From: Actinomortierella ambigua
Lineage: Eukaryota; Mortierellomycota; Mortierellomycetes; Mortierellales; Mortierellaceae
Assembly (NCBI GenBank): GCA_016098155.1
Contig: JAAAJB010000162.1
Location: 1 to 59,114 of the forward strand
Direction: 5' to 3'
DNA: 59,114 nucleotides
Shown here: in pieces, positions 1-10,803 of the stretch
Position numbering within the stretch: the stretch's first letter is position 1
Layout: each line of letters begins with the position of its first letter
The notes under the pieces: generated by a model
Databases searched by the model: none
Told to the model about the DNA's origin: nothing
The model's input: only the letters and a program-made list of their open reading frames with translations
Position numbers and translations under genes: made by a program

Positions 1-34
<34 letters not shown>
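1..34. repeat. (TC)n microsatellite at window edge
   Basis: About 17 uninterrupted TC units open the window and probably continue to the left. They are followed to about 130 by imperfect ACTC/ACTCAC repeats. Similar GA/CT tracts recur through the window. Confidence 0.9.
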
Positions 35-38
<4 letters not shown>

Positions 39-1847
39 ACACTAACTTACTCACTTACACACTCACTCACTCACTCACATACTCACATACTCACTCACTC
101 TTTCACTCACTCTTTCACCCACTCACCCTCACTCCATCTCTCTATCGTACCTTTTCCTCTTGCTGCCGCTTCAGGCATCGTTTAGTGCCTACACCCTTGA
201 CGGATTCCTCGGTTGGCTTCGGACACACGATAGTTTGATAAGGGCAAGACAGGCGAACCAATAGATACCAACAACCTTGACCTCAAAAGAGAGACCAATA
301 TGAGGCCGAAGCAAAACAGGCTTCTCAAGATATCTGAAGATATGAAACGGTCCTGTACTTGTGGTGAAAGTCCAAAAAAAAAAAGTTCCTGAGAGAGGTT
401 CCGCACATGAGACATCCCGCCCGCTCACGTTGCTAAAAGTTTCTTTGGCAAACGTGCCAAAACTGCTTCAGTGGTTTCATTGACGATGTTGTCGGACATT
501 GCTTTGTTACATCTCAGAAAGAGGGCTGAGGTCATCGTATATCTTCAATGTTATCTTTGAGAGGCGAACGGGCCATTCAGGATGCTGTTGAATGACAACA
601 ACGTGGCTGTTCCGATTGAACACAGCATGATGTGGGCGAGAAATAGCAACGCAGACAAAACGGCGAACAGAGCGCAAAACGCGCATTTGTACATTTGTGG
701 TTGACTGTCAGAAGGAAACGTATGAGGAGGGAGGGAGAGAGCAAGCAATTTGCTGTTGCTCCATTGTTCCTGTGCCACTGCTGCATCAAACGTGGAACAT
801 TTTTTGTAACCCCAGGGCCCTCCGAAACACTCGGAGAGGGGAATTTTGCCCTCGGAAAAGGCTATGGGGGGGGTATTGCTATGGTGCTATGGCAAGATGG
901 GAGAAAGAAGATGTGTGCATATCGTTTGATTCAAAGCCCTATGCGAATGAGATGCCTCCGAGGAGGGTGTGTATGAGAGAGAGAGAGAGAGAGAGAGAGG
1001 CGGGGTATGGAGCAGTTGCGGTTCACGCAGGAGAGGGGATGATCGGACATGATCTTTCCCCCCCTTGGCCCCTTTGCCCTGATCTGATGATGTGTGTCTC
1101 CTTTTCTCACTTTTTTGCCTATCGCCCCTGAGCCCTCTTTATCCACGGACCAACAGCCATCAATGATGGGGATCAGTGCGATCGCTCACACACACCTGAA
1201 AAGATACGCAGAGGACATGCTTTTCTTGTTCAGCAGCATTGTGGGTCCTTTCTCCCCCCTCCCCTGTCTCCCCTTCTCTCCCGTCTTTTTTTTATTCCGT
1301 GCTGTTCTCTCTTGTTCTTTTGGGTGGGACCTGGACCTGTTGGATAGCTGTTTGGGTGCTGCTGGGCAACGGAGAAGCACAACTGCAGCAGCAGGGTTGC
1401 TTGGCTTTGCCCTTGCCGAAGTTCAAGCTCCGCCGTGGACCATAAAAAAAATTTTTTTTTGGGTGGGTGCATCTGTGGTTGCGATTGGCTACAGTGGAGT
1501 CGAACCCAAAACAAACTGGCCATCCACCAACGAGGAAAGAAAGAAAGAAGCAAGGCAAGAAAGAAAAAAAAAACAAATGTTACAAAAAACAAAGTCACCA
1601 ACGGCTGGCTCCCAATAAAAACCTCAACTGCCCGGGTTTCTTTTGCTTCCTTCCTCTCCACTCAACCTCCCAACCCCACCCTAACACCCCCAAGCAACTC
1701 ACCCTCGACTGCTTGGTTTCCTTTGGCATACCTTTCCATCGACTGACTTAGCCATCCCAATACCCCCCCTCCCTTCCACCACCCCCCTTCTTCTTTGATC
1801 CGTTTTCCACCTTTCCCCCCTTCTTCCCACTCTACACTTCCGCCACT
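35..1847. other. Intergenic region upstream of TEF3
   Basis: No gene is supported here. Short open frames on both strands lack recognisable domains and many run through simple repeats. There is a GA tract at about 974-999. From about 1620 to 1847 the plus strand is strongly C/T-rich, which is usual for promoters and 5' leaders of highly expressed fungal genes. No clear TATA box sits just before the TEF3 start, so initiation may depend on the pyrimidine tract. This last point is inference. Confidence 0.6.
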
Positions 1848-4800
1848 ATGCCAGGAAACACCAAGTTCGCCGTCTCTGAGGAGCAGGTTGCCAAGAACGC
1901 AACCCTTGTCGGTGCTCTTTCCAAGGTTGAGACCACCGAGCAGCGCCAGGCTGCTGCCGACGAGCTCGCCGGCTTCCTCAAGGCCACCGGTCTCGTTCAG
2001 TCCGTCGAGGGACTGAAGGTCATCGATGCCCTTCTGGCTCTGCTCGAGAACAAGAAGGCCCAGGGTGCTCGCGAGGGTGCTCTTCTGGCCCTCGGCTCCA
2101 TCGCCACCACCTTTGGCCAGGCTGCCGAGCCCTTCTTGATCCCCCAGATGCCCAAGGTTCTCGAGATGTACTCTGACAAGATCGTCGTTGTCCGTCAGGC
2201 TGCGGATGTGGCCTCCAAGGCCATCATGGCCCTGCCCACCCGCTACGCCGTCAGCGTCCTTCTGCCCAACCTCTTCCATGCCATCATCAACTCCAAGTGG
2301 CAGTCGAAGATTGGTGCTATCGATATCCTTGCTGGCCTTGCCCAGACCGCTCCCCTGCAGGTTTCGCAGTGCCTCTCGGACATTGTTCCCGTTGTCTCCG
2401 AGGCCATGTGGGACACCAAGAAGGATGTATGTAGTACCACCGTCCCTCTCCACCACCACCGCAGTAGCACACACATGTGTGCAGCCTGCTCCACTTTGAC
2501 TGTGCCCATTTTTGTTGTTTTGTTTATTTTTGTTTTTCTTTCTCAGTTCTATTGTTATGACGAAAGAGGGGAGAGAAACAGAGAAGGGAAAGAGGGAAAG
2601 ATGGGAGCGGGCTGGATATGAAAAATGAAAAAGATATGTTTGCAGACCCCGACATTACACCAATCACAGCGGACCAGGAACCAATCGCAGCCGACACACA
2701 TTGGACATGTACTGCAGGTCGACTATTAGCGGGATTTATTTCATCGACATCAACAAAAAAAACAACGGACATACCCAAGTACCATGTGGATATTGCAGCA
2801 AGAGAGAGAGAGAAAGAGAGGGTGGTCTTTTTTTACATTGTTTTATTTTGTTTTTCTTCTGCTGCAGGGGATCGATTACCAGAGTTTATCTCTGCTAGTT
2901 TGTTTCCCCCTCTTGTTTCGTTATGAGGGATGAAAAAAATAGGAGCTGTGTGTGGGTGTGGCTGCAGGGGGGAAAATGAAGACAGGGAGCACTTTGCGAT
3001 AACATACTTTTTGTTGTTTCCAACGGGAAAGGAGCATACCTTGTGTATTGCATCCTCGGGAGCAGCAGCAATAACCACCACCACCACTAGTCGCCAACAC
3101 AGCAAACAAACAACCACTCTCATGTGTGGTCTGAGGAATGAGAGGATGGGGAGGGTGTCTTGTCTCTTTGACCTGGTGACCCTTTGTTCCCGGTTCTACG
3201 CTTATTCGTCCTTTTCCCGAAACATTTTTTTACCCAGCAGCGGGCCTCTCTGTCCCGTGACAACCCTTTCTTTATGCACATCACATGATTTGAGACTTGA
3301 ACGAATTCACTCACCCCAACCATCCCCATCCCTCCATACTTCAATGATTCTTATCCAATAGGTCCAAGACGCTGCCGAGTCCACCACCCGCGCCTGCTTC
3401 GAGGTCGTCGGTAACCCCGATCTGACCAAGGTCATCCCCGCCCTGGTCGGCTGTATTCGCAAGCCCGATGAGGCCCCCGAGTGCATCCACCGTCTGGCTG
3501 CCACCACCTTCGTCGCCACCGTCGAGGAGCCCACCCTGGCCATTATGTGCCCCCTGCTTCTCCGTGGTCTGTCCGACCCCAAGCCCGCCATTCAGCGTCA
3601 GACCGCTGTCATTATCGACAACATGTGCAAGCTCGTCGAGAACCCCGCTCACGCTGTTCAGTTCTTGCCCAAGCTTCTCCCCGGTCTGGACCGTATCATC
3701 GAGATCGGTGCCTCGCCCGAGCTCCGCTCCGTCGCTGAGCGCGCTCGTGCCACCCTGATCCGTGTCGGTGGTGGTGAGCCCGGTTCCAAGGACCAGTTCA
3801 TCAACGTCGCCTACACCATCACTACTGCCGAGGTCCTCGAGGTCGTCAAGCAGAAGGCCACCTTCGTCAAGGCCGACGACTACTCCAACAAGGCCCTGGA
3901 GTACATCTCCACCCTTGCTGCTGCCCTGATCGCCGCTCGCAACTTTGAGAAGGATGCCTGGACCGCCTCCATCGTCCCCTACATGGCTGTCCTTGGCTCC
4001 GAGGCCGAGGTTGCTGCCTATGCCGATGAGCTGAACAAGTACTACATCGAGATGGACAAGAAGCTCGCCATCGACAACACCCCCAAGGAGGATGTCGAGG
4101 AGGGTGAGCTTCTCTGCGACTGCGAGTTCTCGCTCGCTTACGGTGGTATGATTCTGTTGAACAAGACCCGCCTCAACCTCCGCCGTGGTCAGCGCTACGG
4201 TCTTTGCGGCCCCAACGGTGCCGGAAAGTCCACCCTCATGCGCGCCATTGCCGAGGGTCAGCTCGAGGGTTTCCCCCCAGCTGATGAGCTCCGCACCGTC
4301 TTTGTCGAGCACAACCTCCAGGCCGAGCAGGCCGATCTCCCCGTCCTCGAGTTCATTCTCTCCGACGAGAAGATCAAGGAGCTCGAGAAGCCCAAGGTCA
4401 TCGAGATGCTCGAGTCCGTCGGTTTCGACAACGCCAAGCAGACCCAGGCCGTCGGCTCCCTGTCCGGTGGTTGGAAGATGAAGCTCGAGTTGGCTCGTGC
4501 TATTCTGTTGAACGCTGATATCCTTCTTCTGGATGAGCCTACCAACCATTTGGATGTTGCCAACGTCGCCTGGTTGCAGAACTACCTGACCTCGCTGACC
4601 AACGTCACCTCCATGATCGTCTCCCACGACTCTGGTTTCCTCGACTCGGTCTGCACGGGCATTATCCACTACGAGAACCGCAAGCTCAAGAAGTACAAGG
4701 GCAACCTGTCCAAGTTCGTCGAGCAGTACCCCGCTGGTCGCTCGTACTACGAGCTCTCGGCCGCTGCCTTCTCCTTCAAGTTCCCCGAGCCCGGTTTCTT

Positions 4801-6045
4801 GGATGGTGTCAAGTCCAAGGACAAGGCCCTCATCAAGCTGTCCCAGATCGACTTTGCCTACCCCGGCCAGGATAAGCCCACCATTCGCAACATGTCTTGC
4901 CAGGTCTCCCTGAACTCGCGTGTTGCCGTCGTCGGCCCCAACGGTGCCGGTAAGTCGACCCTCATCAAGGTCCTTACTGGTGAGACCCTCCCCACCGGCG
5001 GTCAGGTCACCACTCACCCCAACGTCCGTGTCGCCTACGTCGCTCAGCATGCTTTCCATCACGTTGAGCAGCACCTGGATAAGGTACAGTTTTGTTTGAT
5101 ATTGAAGAATGTGGGAAAGGAAAAAAAATCACATGTGTTCTTCTCCAGGAGAACTTACACACCTCTCTTTCTTCCATTTTATTTCCAACTATTTAGACTC
5201 CCAACGAGTACATCCGCTGGCGTTACCAGTACGGTGAGGATCGTGAGATGGCCAACAAGGCCACTCGCAAGCTCACTGAGGAGGAGGAGGCTGTGATGAA
5301 GAAGGTTGTCCAGTGGGAGATCAACGGCAAGGTCGAGAAGCTCCTGATCGATGACTTCTACGGTCGTCGCAAGGCCAAGCGTTCGTTCGAGTACGAGGTG
5401 CAGTGGGTTGGTCGCACCTACGAGGACAACTCTTGGATCTCGCGTGAGACCCTGGAGGACTGGGGCTTCGGTAAGATTCTCCAGATCTTCGACGACAAGG
5501 AGGCCGCCAAGGCTGGTGCCTGGACCCGTGCTCTGACCGCTGTTGAGGTCGAGAAGCACCTGGGTGATCTCGGTCTCGATGCCGAGTTTGCCACCCACAA
5601 CCGCATCCGCGGTCTGTCCGGTGGTCAGAAGGTCAAGGTCGTCCTTGCCGCCGCCATGTGGTTGAACCCCCACATTCTGGTTCTGGACGAGCCCACCAAC
5701 TACTTGGATCGTGACTCGCTCGGTGCTCTGTCGGGCGCTATCAAGGAGTACGGCGGTGGTGTCTGCATTATCTCTCACAACCGTGAGTTCACCGACTCTG
5801 TCTGCGTCGAGCGCTGGTCGGTCAACGCTGGTGAGCTCGCCGTCACCGGCCAGAACTACACCATGCGTGCTTCGGAGAAGATTGTCATGAAGGAGGAGGA
5901 GACCCGTATCGATGCTTTCGGTAACGTCGAGAAGGTCAAGTCCACCCGCAAGCTGACTCGCAAGGAGCTCAAGGAGAAGCAGAAGCGTCGTGCTGCTGCC
6001 AAGAAGCGTGGTGAGGAGGTCTCTGACTCTGAGGATGACCTGTAA
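1848..6045 (+). CDS. TEF3: Translation elongation factor 3 (eEF3), three exons
   Basis: Ribosome-associated ABC-F ATPase, essential in yeasts, that helps release deacylated tRNA from the E site during elongation. Exons are 1848-2426, 3362-5083 and 5197-6045. All junctions are GT..AG and in phase 0, giving 1049 residues (yeast eEF3 has 1044). Visible parts, in order: N-terminal HEAT-type helical repeats (about 1-320), a four-helix region, ABC domain 1 with Walker A GPNGAGKST at 476-484 and signature LSGGWKMK, ABC domain 2 with Walker A at about 718 and signature LSGGQKVKV, and the eEF3-specific chromodomain-like insertion inside ABC2 (encoded around 5380-5560). The tail is lysine-rich and ends in an acidic SDSEDDL. 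Codon use is strongly C/G-ending, as expected for a highly expressed gene. The first intron is very long (935 bases) and the second is 113 bases. The ATG at 1848 follows a pyrimidine-rich leader, and its product starts like other eEF3 proteins. Confidence 0.97.
2427..3361 (+). other. Long intron 1 of TEF3
   Basis: The donor GTATGT follows AAG-GAT and the acceptor CAATAG precedes GTC-CAA-GAC. Both flanks restore the expected eEF3 protein. At 935 bases it is far longer than the other introns in this window, most of which are about 45-140 bases (the longest others are about 500-550). It holds GA and T tracts but no open frame with a domain. I looked for a snoRNA with paired C and D boxes and could not defend one. 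Confidence 0.9.
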
Positions 6046-7402
6046 ATGGTCGTTTAATATTTCTTTTTTACTACCCTTTACATCTCTTATCCCTCTATCC
6101 CAAAAACAGTCATGACCCCACCATCCCACCCCCCATTCTTCGCATTAGCATTTTCTTTTCATTTCTCTTTAGAAGCGCTTCGTTTGTACAGTTATTCTTT
6201 TGTTTGCTGGGCCCGCAATTTCTTTGTTCTCGAGTAATATAAAAACTTTCATGTTTTGTCTGAACATAATTTCAAAGTATTGTCTTGTGCATGGAAAGAG
6301 AGAGTGATGGAGACAGATATGTACACGCATGAATATGATCAACAGGGCCTGTCCGTTGGCTAAACTTAGAGCATTTGGTGTTGCAAAGGCAATGATGGCC
6401 ACTGTCGCACACACGTCTACCAAAGGATTGGTGTTCGTTGTGTGAATGTGTGATGTTCCACGTCGGCATGAGTTGTGGGGATTCATCTTTCAATTAGGAA
6501 GATAACAAAGCCAAGCACATTGAAGGTTAGAAATGCCTCCTCCATCGGCCAACGCTCAGATGAAATAGAAGTGCATGACCACGACTAAGGTTGTGAATAT
6601 ACATAACCATGCATGAAAAAATATTGGGCATGCTGAGCAATGCTAGCTTGCCTTGCCAGACGTCAAAAAAAAAAAAGATAACAGTGTAGACTTTCGGGTA
6701 ACTGCATAAACATTCTAGCGTGTTTTTTTTTTTTTTTTTTTTTCAGTCAGTTGCGAAACAGGAAGAGATATAAAAAGGGGGAGGGGGGAACGGAGGTAAT
6801 TTCCAGGCAAGTGTAACGGATGGATTCCCGTGTTGAACTCTCCTTACCGGGCTCAGTAGTACCCTTGGTCGCCCTTCTGGAGAATCTGTGGTGGGTGGGA
6901 CGCATCCGTGGGTTGTGCATGAGCCATGCTCACATCAAACCTTCCAGCAGAGAGGGGTATGTTTGTTTAATGTTGCCGACACCCATTATTCATCATGAGG
7001 GGGGGGGTCGAACTGGAGTCAGCTGAAATATTGGTCTTTCAACCCACATCTGGCAACGAAGGATGGCATCCCATCTTCCTCAACCCCGACACGAACAAAG
7101 GTTTTTCTATCTGCACAACTTACTTGCCATACTCACATTCGATACACGTGTTCATGTACATAAGGCCATGATGTTGTTTGTGTAAGGGGGGGGGGACAGA
7201 GGCAGCGTTGTTTTCTTCTCATACTCCTGAATTTTACCAGGCAAATTTTTCTGGCATGGGACTGAGCATGGTTAATCTTTTGTTTCAGGAAGCTTGTGCG
7301 GGAGTGGAGATGTGTGGCGACTGCGGTCCAATGTCTGTGTGCCTGTATGTTGTGGTGTTTGTCGACGCACATTCTGTATAAAAAACGTCCATTTTGCAGC
7401 AT
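6046..7402. other. TEF3 3' region and spacer, left copy of the duplicated block
   Basis: No gene is supported. The sequence from 6046 on aligns by eye with 10804-12381. Shared landmarks include AGAAGCGCTTCGTTTGT, GAGTAATATAAAAACTTTCATG, a stretch beginning ATGATCAACAGGGC, GGATTCCCG with GGGCTCAGTAGTACCCTTGG, and CATGAGCCATGCTCACATC. Homopolymer T tracts lie at about 6722-6743. The right end carries the TATA-like GTATAAAAAACG just before the left-hand pseudogene. Confidence 0.75.
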
Positions 7403-8249
7403 ATGTTCCTCACTCTAGGACAAAGGCTTCACCGCACACTTTTCAGGAGACCTCCAGGCTCTTCAACAGAGCCTACAAAAAGACATAGAAGCCTTGAAGG
7501 AAATCCTTGATCAGAGGATCAAGGCCGTCCTCGAGTCAACCGAAGAGGCCACTCTCGACTTGACAAACCAATTCCTGGCGGCTTTTGCGGAAGTATCTCA
7601 ATGACATTCTTCTAGATCTCTTGAGACTCGTCCAGCAAATCTGCTGCCTGGCACGGGAGTACGATCGTGCTCTGGATGTGCTTGTTGGTCTAACCTCAAG
7701 CGTCATCAGAGAAGTAGTCAAGCTGACTCTGGGCATCGGGAAAGAAGATGGACGACTACAATCAGAAGGCCAAGGACCGTAAAAACAAAGACTCGCGGCT
7801 TGCCAGATCCGCATCAATCGGTCTTACTGTTGCATCCATCGTTGGGTGGCGCTGATTATTACCGTCGCAGATCTGCCCCTTGCCGTCCTGGCGACCATTG
7901 CGGCTTTGATCACTAGCGGAATCAGCACTGTAGGCGTGAATGCCATGGCGAACAAGACATTGGCCGAAATCCATACGGAGACCGGTAAACAACTAGAGGT
8001 GCTCAAGGATTGCAACGACGAATTCGAGTCGCCCCCTGGGCACCATTCACAACAAGCTCGAGGAAAGCCGGTCGCAGTCGATTGATGTTGCTGCAGTATG
8101 AGGCGGGGATGCTCGCAGAAGAGCAGGGCCTTGTACGCAGAGGCTCAGAGGGAGGCTCAGGACGACATGACATTGTGCGATGATATTCGAGAGAACGCAG
8201 GGCGCATCACGGCCTTGGGGATGTCCGTCTCTTACAACTTTCGCGTTGA
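7403..8249 (+). pseudogene. Degenerate copy of the coiled-coil/hairpin gene
   Basis: This is the left-hand duplicate of the intact gene at 12382-13311, collinear with it from the start codon to the stop. It is broken. A one-base gain lies near 7582 (a T run one base longer), about 63 bases are missing near 7712, and further small indels occur near 7780-7850 and 8035. No frame spans the locus. The TATA element before it (GTATAAAA, about 7377-7384) and much of the 5' leader are kept, so it may still be transcribed. Because its partner is intact, the break happened after, or was not copied by, the duplication. Confidence 0.85.
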
Positions 8250-8282
8250 GACTCCCACCCCCCTCCCCTTTTTTCTTCTAAC

Positions 8283-9002
8283 AGGAAGTGGATTGTCTCC
8301 TCTTCGGCATCCACTATAACAATGTCTCAGACATCCAGGTATGCAGATAAACCTATTAGTTTTCGTGCTCATGAGGTGGGCATTTTCTCTAAATAACTTT
8401 GCCCCCAGTAGGTGCCTTAAAGCAGGAGGTGGTAAAAGGTCATCCCTTGATCCCACTGCATCCTAGTTGATGCTCCCTCGATGATGTTGTGCTTCGCATC
8501 ATCAGCTGCACCTTCATCCTCCTTCATTCCTGTCTTTGTCCCGACTTTGATCCTGCTACACTGTTGGCGTTGACCGGTGAGTTGTTCTGAAGGTAAAGCA
8601 GGCGTCCCCTTGATTTGATGGCCCTCTCCAGGAGGGGATGATACACCCCATACCAGCTTTCTCTCCCCTTGCTGCTCAACGAAAATATGTCCCATTCTTC
8701 TCTTCCGTATAAAAGAAGCGTGACGCACTCCCATTGTAACTAAAGCACAGTCGCAACCCACCTCAATCGCCCAACTCATATCACACGCCAGGCAAGAGAT
8801 CTGCTCTAAAGAAAATTCGCAAGAACCCCTCGCAAACTCCTCATCGAGAACACCAGGAAATCCGTACACATGTAATTGTCCTAAAGCCGATTTTTTTTGG
8901 AAGGCTATGCGGCACGGCTTGGCAATAGGAGTGTCGGTTGGTTCCAGTGATTACGCAACTGACGAAATTTCTACATCTCTGTTCTCCCACCTCTCTAGCA
9001 AA
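8283..9002. promoter_or_regulatory. Spacer and probable promoter of the I36 inhibitor gene
   Basis: No gene is supported. TATAAAAG at 8708-8715 is a plausible TATA box. It lies about 290 bases before the ATG at 9003, so the mRNA would have a long leader, possibly with a 5'UTR intron ending at CTCTCTAG (about 8998). A 150-codon open frame on the minus strand (8417-8869) has no recognisable domain and covers this promoter; I do not call it. Confidence 0.45.
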
Positions 9003-9359
9003 ATGAAATTACAGATCTCTTCAATTATTGGCCTTATGCTGCTCTGCAGGAGTGCGAACGCTGCAGTTGCGGACTGTCCAGCAGGCTCTTTCTGTGTTTG
9101 GAGTAATGCCAATTACGATGGTCAAATGTCAGAATGGTCCGGAGACGACACCTGGTGGGAGTCATGGATTGCGGATGACGACTCTTCATGGGCCAACCAC
9201 CTAGATTCAGGCCCAGGCATCAGGAACCACGTTAAGATATATGAGGACCCAAACCAGGGCGGCGAGGTGACAATCTGTCTAAGACCTGGACAGGAAGTTC
9301 CCTACAATGGTGCAGCCAACGACCGTGGAGATTCGCACGAATTTGCCATGAGCTGCTAA
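9003..9359 (+). CDS. Secreted peptidase inhibitor, family I36-like (beta/gamma-crystallin fold)
   Basis: Predicted protein of 118 residues. It begins with a signal peptide (residues 1 to about 20, hydrophobic core IIGLMLLC, small residues before the mature AVADCPAG). The mature part has the pattern of I36/SMPI-type metalloproteinase inhibitors: CPAGSFCVW, then an N-x-x-Y-D-G turn, a W-rich middle, an N-H-V-K-I-Y-E-D strand, G-rich turns, R-P-G-Q-E-V and N-D-R-G-D-S near the end. Four cysteines remain in the mature protein. This fold is common in Actinobacteria and occurs in some fungi, so old horizontal transfer is plausible. The likely role is blocking microbial proteases outside the cell, or a structural crystallin-like role. 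Single exon; it sits alone between the two duplicated blocks. The upstream in-frame ATG at 8907 would hide the signal peptide, so I prefer 9003. Confidence 0.75.
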   Translation: MKLQISSIIGLMLLCRSANAAVADCPAGSFCVWSNANYDGQMSEWSGDDTWWESWIADDDSSWANHLDSGPGIRNHVKIYEDPNQGGEVTICLRPGQEVPYNGAANDRGDSHEFAMSC

Positions 9360-10485
9360 CTCAGACAGTGTGTAGGCCACACACGGGTCCCGTACTAGTT
9401 CCCCATAGTTTGGATCGATATCGAGCGGAGAACGGGTTCATCCACAATATCCAAATATTATCAATCACATTTTCTCCTAATGAAAGCTGACAAACAGTTA
9501 TAGCTGCTCAAATGGATGAATCTTCGTATCACGTTAAAGCCGCAGAGGTGTTCAGTTTCGAAAACCCCTCAAGCCAAAACGGGTGACAAGGGCAAACACT
9601 AAAAAAAGATTGACATTGCCAACGTTGACATCGTGCGTGGGATATCGCCCTGGCCAGGACTGACGGCTCTATGCTTTACTCTGGACTGACGATTCTATGC
9701 TCTACTCTGAGGTCCTCGGCCGACGGTTGATATCGCGCAAAGGACCAACTCTGCCACCTACGGCAGCTGCCTCGGCGGTGACGGACAGCAACACGACGCT
9801 GTTGGACCATTGTCAGACTCTTCACACGCAACAGCAGCGAGAGAGAGAGAGAGAGAGAGTCACTGGTGGCATTGGTTGTGGTCGTTGCGACTCGATGTCT
9901 TCCAGCTGCGTCGAGTCTGCGACGGACAATGTCCAGTTCCGTGCGCAAAGTGTTGTGTTGTTGTTGTTGTTGTCGTCGTTGTTCTTTTCCTGTATCTTGT
10001 ATCTGGTATCTTTTTTTTTTTTTTTTTTTTGCTAGTCCATCCTGTCCAAACGTGCCTGCACTCTTTTCGGCTTTTCTCCACCCACAGACGTCGTAACACC
10101 GTCCGCCATACACCAATCGATTTTTGGGACCACGACCTATCGCATGCCGCTGTCCGCCTGAGGCAGCTTTGATTTTGAGGTCTAGCCGCCGGTGTAAACC
10201 CTGCCGTGTCGTACGCTGATGGCTCGTGCTAGTGTAACAAAAAGCCGATATTTTACCTGAAGTGGGTATTCCTTTGATGCTCTAGTTGTTCTTATATGTC
10301 AAATATAACGCGCCAGTTAGAATCTTCTTGGTTTGGGGCGTTCTTGCATCTCTGGTTCAATCCACTCTTTCATGTGGCAACCTTCAACAAACCTACAACT
10401 GATCTAGCGTTCATTTGGCCGCAAGCATGATTCACGGTCATTTTAATCGACGCAAGTCAACACAATTGTCCGGGTGAAATAGTAC
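9360..10485. other. Spacer between inhibitor gene and duplicated block
   Basis: I see no gene. The stretch contains a GA microsatellite (9838-9860), GTTGTT repeats (about 9956-9972) and a pure T run (10011-10030). It is unique to this interval and separates the left and right duplicated units. Confidence 0.6.
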
Positions 10486-10803
10486 TCGTTCGAGTACAAG
10501 GTGCGGTGGACTGGCCGTACCTACGAGGACAACTCTTGGATCTCGCGTGATACTCTGGAAGATTGGGGCTTAGGCAAGGTTCTCCAGATCCTCGACGACA
10601 AAGAGGCTGCCAAGGCTGGTGCCTGGACCCGTGCTCTGACCGCTGTTGAGGTCGAGAAGCACCTGGATGATCTCGGTCTCGATGCCGAGTTTGCCACCCA
10701 CAACCGCATCCGCGGTCTGTCCGGTGGTCAGAAGGTCAAGGTCGTCCTTGCTGCTGCCAAGAAGCGTGGTGAAGAGGTCTCTGACTCTGAGGATGGCCTG
10801 TGA
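10486..10803 (+). pseudogene. TEF3 3' fragment with internal in-frame deletion
   Basis: This corresponds to TEF3 exon 3 from the codon at 5383 to the stop. An in-frame stop (TAG at 10480-10482) sits just before it and there is no start codon, so it is not an independent gene. Relative to TEF3 it lacks 345 bases (115 codons). The deletion joins two GCN-GCN-GCC alanine-codon repeats, removing the Walker B region and the basic tail but keeping the LSGGQKVKV signature and the acidic C-terminus. About 16 differences from TEF3 fall in the first 125 bases, but only one in the next 137, so divergence is patchy. Confidence 0.93.

Larger units (their letters stand above)
5383..8282 (+). repeat. Segmental duplication, left unit
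   Basis: A roughly 2.9-kb block runs from inside the chromodomain insertion of TEF3 to just past the pseudogene stop. It is repeated in direct orientation at 10486-13345, about 5.1 kb downstream. Left edge: the shared sequence starts at TCGTTCGAGTAC. Right edge: similarity fades after the T-rich run following the stop codon. Confidence 0.85.

Noticed and set aside
2427..3361. Possible snoRNA in TEF3 intron 1
   Set aside because: ATGA- and CTGA-like boxes occur, but not in a paired arrangement with flanking stem.
3341..5074. 577-codon open frame on the minus strand inside TEF3
   Set aside because: Antisense shadow of a gene with strong C/G-ending codon bias; the plus strand has full eEF3 homology. 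The same holds for 1662-2474 and 5179-6129 on the minus strand.
6723..6743. T homopolymer as a possible RNA polymerase III terminator
   Set aside because: No upstream A/B boxes or folded RNA gene found.
8417..8869. 150-codon minus-strand frame
   Set aside because: No domain, no paralogue, and it overlaps the promoter and TATA box of the inhibitor gene.
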